Shown piece by piece: positions 31,814 through 35,506 of a DNA stretch of 35,506 nucleotides. Source of the DNA: Candidatus Frankia alpina (lineage in GTDB: Bacteria > Actinomycetota > Actinomycetes > Frankiales > Frankiaceae); NCBI RefSeq assembly GCF_902806485.1, contig NZ_CADCWT010000022.1, positions 1 to 35,506 of the forward strand, read 5' to 3'. A program made the position numbers and the translations under genes. The notes beneath the pieces were generated by a model. That model was given only the letters and a program-made list of their open reading frames with translations, was not told the DNA's origin and searched no databases. How positions within the stretch are numbered: position 1 is the stretch's first letter; each line of letters opens with the position of its first letter.

Positions 31814-31830
31814 CGGGCGGACCCCGCCCG
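31814..31830 (+). terminator. Hairpin directly after the 766-aa gene
   Basis: CGGGCGG-ACC-CCGCCCG is a perfect 7-bp stem beginning 4 nt past the TGA at 31808-31810. Confidence 0.55.
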
Positions 31831-32054
31831 TGCCGCACACCGCGCTGTGTCCCGCGGCGCGTCGTCGCCCCGGATGACCCCGGAGCGCGGTATCCAGATG
31901 CGGCACGCGGTCGTGAAGGCGACCGAGGGCCACAGACCGTGCAGGTTTGAGGTGGCGAACGGTGTGGCACGTACGCGTCATCGGGCAGCTCGCCCGGCGC
32001 GAGGACGGCAACGGAGGACGGGGCCGTCCCAACCGATTTCACGGAAGGTGAGGC

Positions 32055-32501
32055 GTGGCCGGAGCACTGACCGCACGCTTCGACCTGCCCGCCGATCCCC
32101 GCACCGCCGGCCGGGCCCGCCGCCTGGTCGCCGAGCTGCTCGTTGCTTGGTGTCGCCCTGAGACCGTCGAGGTCGCGCAGCTGCTCGTCAGCGAGGTCGT
32201 GACGAACGCCGTGCGGTTCGTCGGCGAGAGGGGGGCCCTGTGCCTGAGCCTCACGCTGCAGGTCGACCGGATCCGCATCGCCGTCGACGACGGTACGGCG
32301 CAGCATCCGGCGCTGAAGCCCGCCGGCGAGGATGACGAGTCCGGGCGGGGCATGCACCTCGTCGCCGCGCTGGCGCTGCAGTGGGGTGTCGTCGACATCC
32401 TGGACGACCAGGGGCCGGGCAAGCAGGTCTGGTTCGATCTCCCTCGCCAGCCGGATCCGCCGCGCCAGGAGGATTCACTGGAGGCGGCCTGCGGTTCCTG
32501 A
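32055..32501 (+). CDS. RsbW-like anti-sigma / serine kinase ATPase
   Basis: The 148-aa protein is a compact GHKL ATPase: N-box LLVSEVVTNAVRF (Asn51), G1-like IAVDDGTAQHP (78-82) and G2-like DESGRGMHLVAALALQWGV (Gly97/Gly99). This is the single-domain form common in actinobacteria, related to RsbW/SpoIIAB, which bind sigma factors and phosphorylate anti-anti-sigma proteins. No cognate sigma or STAS-domain gene is adjacent, so the partner must lie elsewhere. GTG 32055 follows GGAAGGTGAGG at close spacing. Confidence 0.88.
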   Translation: MAGALTARFDLPADPRTAGRARRLVAELLVAWCRPETVEVAQLLVSEVVTNAVRFVGERGALCLSLTLQVDRIRIAVDDGTAQHPALKPAGEDDESGRGMHLVAALALQWGVVDILDDQGPGKQVWFDLPRQPDPPRQEDSLEAACGS

Positions 32502-32626
32502 TCGGGCCTCGACACCCGCGCGCCTCCCCATCGGTTGGTCCCAAATCGGCCAAAAAGGTGTAAGAGTTGCTTTTCCGCCGCATATCTCTGGCATGTTTCG
32601 TACCGATACGTGCAGGAGGTCGCGGA

Positions 32627-32788
32627 ATGTCCCGCACATCGCTCGACTCGCAATCACCGACGCGCCGGCCGCGCGGGCGACAGCGGCACCATCGAGGGGT
32701 TTGTCCGCCCCATCCGCCGCCGACCGGAGTTAGTCAGGCCGGCAATGCGGATGCTTCAGCTGTTGTTCAGCCAACTCGCGTACCGTGA
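32627..32788 (+). CDS. Possible 53-aa ORF with strong RBS
   Basis: ATG 32627 is preceded by AGGAGG with a 7-nt spacer, one of the best ribosome-binding sites in the window. The frame runs 53 codons to TGA 32786-32788. A small palindrome, CGTA-CCGA-TACG, lies just upstream of the RBS. The peptide is basic and Pro-rich with weak codon bias and matches nothing I know. It could be a leader peptide or a small regulator, or the RBS may be coincidental. A GTG frame overlaps its stop and enters the start region of the next gene. Confidence 0.3.
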   Translation: MSRTSLDSQSPTRRPRGRQRHHRGVCPPHPPPTGVSQAGNADASAVVQPTRVP

Positions 32789-32987
32789 CCTGCGTCTCCA
32801 TCGTCACGACCGTGACCACCGCTCCGGCCCTCTACGGGGGTTGTCATAGAAATCCCGGTCCTGCTCGGCACGGACAGCGTCACTGCACCGCCCCTCGGCC
32901 GGCAGTCCCACCGATGCCACCGATCCCGACCGTCACGTCTTCGACCAGCCCCTCCCCGTCGGTCCGGCGCGGTCCCGGCGCCGGCCC

Positions 32988-33905
32988 GTGGTCTGCGGCA
33001 TCGTCGTCGCGGCGCTGCTGGTAGTGCTGGCGGTGCGCTTCCGCGGGGACGCCGCCTCCCGGCTGTCCGGGGTTCCCGCCCCCCGCTGGCGCTGGCTCGC
33101 CGCCTGCGCCTGCTGCACGGCGCTGTTCTACGTTGCCAACGGCCTGTCCATGCGGGCGGCCAGTGGTCTGCGGGTGGAGCTGCGCACGGTGACGGGCGTC
33201 CAGGTCGCGGCCGCGGCGACGAACCGGATCATCCCCGCCGGCCTCGGTGCGATCGCGGTCCACCTGCGCTTCCTGGAAAAGCGCGGGATGACCCGGCCCG
33301 CGGCGCTCGCCGCCATCGCGTCGATCAAGGCTGCCGGCGCGGTCAGCCACCTGGTCGGCATCGTCATCGTCGCCGGGACGCTCAGCGGCTCGGGGATCGG
33401 CGAAGCGGTGGTCAGCCCGGTCCGGTCCACCCTCACCGGCATCGGCACCGGGCCGGTCCTGGCCGGCTGCGTGGTCGTGACCGGGACCGTCGCCCACCCG
33501 CGGGTGCGGGCGATGGCGCGGCCAGCCGTCCGTGCCTTCCGCACCCACATGTCGGTCCTCGCGCACTCCCCCGGCCGCACCACCGTGCTGCTGCTGTCCC
33601 AGGCCGGTACCCGCCTGTTTCAGATCCTGGCGCTGGCGTGCACGGTCTGGGCCTTCGGCGCCAGCATCTCGATGATGTCGGTGGCCACCGTCTACCCCGT
33701 CGGCTCCATGGTGGCCGGCGCGGCGCCGACAGCCGGTGGGGTCGGTGCCCTGGAACCGGCGCTGGCCTTCGGGCTGGCGGCCGCCGGCGGCGACGCCGCG
33801 ACCATGCTCGCCGTCGTCCTCGTCTACCGGGTGATCAGCTTCTGGCTACCGGTCCTGCCCGGGGTCGTCGCCCTGGCCGGCCTGCGGCGCAGCGGCAACT
33901 TGTAG
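32988..33905 (+). CDS. Integral membrane protein of the LPG-synthase TM / flippase-like (UPF0104, YbhN) family
   Basis: The product of at least 305 aa has about seven or eight hydrophobic helices. It shows the family pattern: LRTVTGVQVAAAATNRIIPA near 65-84, then LGAIAVHLRFLEKRG, SIKAAGAVSHLVGIVIVAG, and a C-terminal PVGSMVAGAAPTAGGVGALE followed by a final helix pair. The P.GG.G..E motif is characteristic of these lipid-linked membrane proteins, some of which are thought to flip or modify lipids. The start is unresolved. The frame is open upstream to 32850, with plausible coding sequence (DRHVFDQPLPV) between 32928 and 32988 but no ATG or GTG, so GTG 32988 probably misses a short cytoplasmic N-terminus. 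It converges on the histidine phosphatase gene with only 9 nt between stops. Confidence 0.8.
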   Translation: MVCGIVVAALLVVLAVRFRGDAASRLSGVPAPRWRWLAACACCTALFYVANGLSMRAASGLRVELRTVTGVQVAAAATNRIIPAGLGAIAVHLRFLEKRGMTRPAALAAIASIKAAGAVSHLVGIVIVAGTLSGSGIGEAVVSPVRSTLTGIGTGPVLAGCVVVTGTVAHPRVRAMARPAVRAFRTHMSVLAHSPGRTTVLLLSQAGTRLFQILALACTVWAFGASISMMSVATVYPVGSMVAGAAPTAGGVGALEPALAFGLAAAGGDAATMLAVVLVYRVISFWLPVLPGVVALAGLRRSGNL

Positions 33906-33914
33906 CGAGGGTGG

Positions 33915-34517
33915 TCAGGCGGGCAGGTTGAGGGTCTCGACCACCGGCTCCTCGTGCTCGTGGCCGAGCATCGACAGCCCGCCCGCGGCCAGCACGAAGT
34001 ACGCCCCCGCTCGCGGCGGCAGACCGAGCCAGCGGGCGACGAGCACCCGCAGCATGTGCCCGTGCCCGACGAGTGCGACATCGCCGTGCTCCAGCCAGGG
34101 ACGCAGCCGGCCCAGCACGGCGTCGGCGCGCGCTGCGACCTGCTCCGCGGTCTCGCCGCCGGGCACCGGCGCGGTCCACACCGTCCAACCGGGCACCGAC
34201 TCGCGGATCGTCGCCGTGGTGATCCCCTCGTAGCGGCCGTAGTCCCATTCGGCCAGGTCGTCCCAGACCTCCCGCCCGGTCTCGGGCGTGGCGACCAGGC
34301 CGGCAAGGTCGGCGGTGCGCCGGGCCCGCACCCGGGTGCTGGTCACGACGAGGCCGAAGGACCACGTCGACAGCCGGGCGGCCTGCCCGGCGGCCTGGCG
34401 CTCCCCCTCGGCGATGAGATCGACGTCGGTGCTGCCGGTGTGCCGACCGAGCCGGCTCCACTCGGTCTCCCCGTGGCGCAGCAGTACCACCCGGCCCGGT
34501 GGTACCTGCGGGCTCAT
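33915..34517 (-). CDS. Histidine phosphatase (phosphoglycerate-mutase-like)
   Basis: The 200-aa protein has the RHGETEW motif (catalytic His15), then STRVRARRTADLAG in place of the usual SPLxRAxxTA, WDYGRYEGITT, and the second His in LVGHGHMLRVLVARW. This is a complete histidine-phosphatase superfamily core; a small-molecule phosphatase activity is likelier than glycolytic mutase activity given the length. The substrate cannot be told. ATG 34517 overlaps the TGA of the DUF3618 gene (ATGA), so the two are translationally coupled. The larger frame extending upstream to 34988 overlaps the DUF3618 gene and is not coding there. Confidence 0.88.
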   Translation of the reverse strand: MSPQVPPGRVVLLRHGETEWSRLGRHTGSTDVDLIAEGERQAAGQAARLSTWSFGLVVTSTRVRARRTADLAGLVATPETGREVWDDLAEWDYGRYEGITTATIRESVPGWTVWTAPVPGGETAEQVAARADAVLGRLRPWLEHGDVALVGHGHMLRVLVARWLGLPPRAGAYFVLAAGGLSMLGHEHEEPVVETLNLPA

Positions 34518-34948
34518 CCGCGGCGCGTCGACCGCCGCCGGCGACGCCGGACCCCGCCGGCGAACAGCAGCAGCCCCCCGCCGACCAGGGCCACCCGATC
34601 CCACCGCACGACCCGCACGAAGGCGACGTCGCGTGGGGACAGCCGGTGCGCCCCGGGCCCGCCGCCCGGCCCGCGCCCGGGGAGCAGCACCCCGCCGGCC
34701 GCAGCGCCGGACCCCGCCGGTAGCTGCGGCGCGCCCGGCCCTGCCCCTAGCAGCCCTGGCCCTGGCCCGATCCCGAGGGCGGGCCCGTAGCGCTGCCGGA
34801 GCTCGGCGGCCCTGACCCGAAGCTGCTCCTGGGTGCGGTCGGCGATCCGGCGTGGGCTGACGATCTCGGCGATCGAGTCGATCGTCGCGGCCAGCTCGGC
34901 GCGGGTCTCCTCGATCTGCTGTTGGATGACGGCCGGGTCCTGCGGCAC
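34514..34948 (-). CDS. DUF3618 protein
   Basis: The 144-aa protein starts with the DUF3618 signature: DPAVIQQQIEETRAELAATI followed by DSIAEIVSPRRIADR. A Gly/Pro-rich stretch follows, then a C-terminal membrane segment (VALVGGGLLLFAGG) ending in an Arg-rich tail. DUF3618 proteins are small actinobacterial membrane-anchored helical proteins of unknown role. GTG 34948 is preceded by GAGAGGG at about 8 nt and begins directly before the conserved motif; the frame is open to 34999 with poorer support. It is coupled to the phosphatase gene. Confidence 0.82.
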   Translation of the reverse strand: MPQDPAVIQQQIEETRAELAATIDSIAEIVSPRRIADRTQEQLRVRAAELRQRYGPALGIGPGPGLLGAGPGAPQLPAGSGAAAGGVLLPGRGPGGGPGAHRLSPRDVAFVRVVRWDRVALVGGGLLLFAGGVRRRRRRSTRRG

Positions 34949-35127
34949 GGATGTTGCCCTCTCGTCCGGTGCGATGCGCGCCGACCACATCGACGCCACA
35001 CCGCAGACATCCTCGTCAGGTACGACCCTGCCGGATGCGACCGCGTCGGTGTGGCCCTGTCGGTTGCGGCCGGCCTATTCAGATCGTGCCAGACCGACCA
35101 CCCCCCGGCGAGGCGAAACGTCGAGTG

Positions 35128-35300
35128 TTGACATCCTCACCTCCGTGAAGAGAGATGATTCCCGCATCTCGCGGTGCGGGTTCCTGCTTCACCGACGGAT
35201 GCCTCCTCGCTTCAGCAACGAGGCGGTCTCACTCCCTCTCCACAGGCGGACACCGCAAGCCCTACGGCCAGAACGTTCTTCGCCGCGCTCACATCCCGAT
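35128..35300 (-). ncRNA. Probable omega-RNA (reRNA) scaffold of TnpB
   Basis: In IS200/IS605 elements the right end and the 3' end of tnpB encode a guide scaffold RNA. Here a hairpin (CCCGCA at 35161-35166 with TGCGGG at 35175-35180) and the conserved end GAGGATGTCAA lie directly downstream of tnpB on the same strand. The guide would be the flanking DNA read onward from 35127, beginning CACTCGACGTTTCGCC. The upstream limit is a guess, since such RNAs usually overlap the tnpB coding end. Confidence 0.45.
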
Positions 35301-35506
35301 CATGGACCGCCCCGCAGGCGCACTCCCATTCCCGGACGTGCAACGGCAGCTCCGCGACGACCACCCCACAGACCGAACCCGTCTTCGACGACGGGTAGAA
35401 CCGGTCGACCGCGATCACCGTCCGGCCGTACCAGCCGGCCTTGTACTCCACCATCCGCCGCAACTCCGACCAGGACGCAATCGACCCCCACCCGCACGTC
35501 CACCGG
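35212..35506 (-). CDS. tnpB: TnpB-type RNA-guided nuclease, C-terminal fragment (5' end outside window)
   Basis: The visible frame reads SIASWSELRRMVEYKAGWYG, then RTVIAVDRFYPSSK, CACGAVHDRDVSAAKNVLA and the tail GLAVSACGEGVRP, the RuvC-III/zinc-ribbon end of TnpB (OrfB). The RuvC-III Asp is present in HDRDVSAAKN. The first Cys of the zinc-ribbon (family SSKTCSxCG) is Gly here (SSKTGSVCG), while the remaining Cys residues are kept. That suggests a weakened or dead zinc site. The frame runs off the right edge; the TTG at 35463 is internal. Confidence 0.85.
   Translation of the reverse strand, partial: RWTCGWGSIASWSELRRMVEYKAGWYGRTVIAVDRFYPSSKTGSVCGVVVAELPLHVREWECACGAVHDRDVSAAKNVLAVGLAVSACGEGVRPPRC

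Larger units (their letters stand above)
35128..35506 (-). mobile_element. Right part of an IS200/IS605-group (IS1341-like) element
   Basis: The element is defined by the 3' part of tnpB and the right end, where the minus-strand sequence reads GTGAGGATGTCAA to 35128, the typical terminal form of these elements. The 5' part lies outside the window. No tnpA is visible. Its boundary at 35128 directly abuts ordinary intergenic sequence upstream of the DUF3618 gene. Confidence 0.7.

Noticed and set aside
34517..34988. N-terminal extension of the phosphatase frame up to 34988.
   Set aside because: The extension overlaps the DUF3618 gene, which has its own conserved motif and RBS; the ATG at 34517 starts right before the RHGE core.
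1..35506. tRNA, rRNA genes or CRISPR arrays.
   Set aside because: I saw no cloverleaf-like tRNA sequence, no rRNA stretches and no regularly spaced direct repeats; a tRNAscan-SE and CRISPR finder run would settle this.

Overview
The window is high-GC actinobacterial chromosome. GC-rich third codon positions, GTG starts, a DUF4193 zinc-ribbon protein, a DUF6458-like small membrane protein, an actinobacterial-type GroES paralogue, a large ATP-binding LuxR (LAL) regulator and long Pro/Gly-rich disordered proteins all fit. Frankia or a close relative is my best guess; this is an inference, because no rRNA or other genus-defining marker is present.

Left edge (1-1715, minus): a DUF262 (GmrSD-type) gene of visibly lower GC, followed with overlapping stop/start by a gene that runs off the window.

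Main locus (1791-18939, minus): six tightly packed genes read as one operon. In transcription order they are (1) a 2564-aa synthase with a duplicated nitropropane-dioxygenase/PfaD-like enoyl reductase region, KS, AT, ACP and KR; (2) a 1696-aa synthase with KS, an unusual AT, DH and a built-in phosphopantetheinyl transferase; (3) a free-standing ACP; (4) an alpha/beta hydrolase; (5) a GT1 glycosyltransferase; (6) a membrane protein fused to a zinc-ribbon SAM methyltransferase. The ACP (DSIKR motif), KR and enoyl reductase resemble polyunsaturated-fatty-acid (Pfa)-type iterative synthases. The set looks self-sufficient for making, releasing, glycosylating and possibly methylating a long-chain lipid or polyene. 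I cannot match it to a known product, and it is the best candidate here for an undescribed system. Upstream lie a 1.6-kb stretch with inverted repeats, a LuxR-type regulator (20556-21683), and a LAL regulator (22783-26280).

Middle (26281-28306, minus): a decayed small membrane-protein gene with a perfect 19-bp tandem duplication, DUF4193, and a GroES-like co-chaperonin. Right part, plus strand: two disordered proteins of unknown function (28626-29288, 29510-31810), an RsbW-like anti-sigma kinase (32055-32501), a possible 53-aa ORF, and an LPG-synthase-like integral membrane protein (32988-33905). Convergent to these, on minus, are a DUF3618 protein and a histidine phosphatase joined by an ATGA overlap. 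The right edge carries the 3' part of a TnpB gene with its right-end/omega-RNA region.

Starts were chosen from ribosome-binding sites and gene spacing where these were informative. Terminators were called from perfect inverted repeats close to stop codons; like many in actinobacteria, they lack U-tracts.
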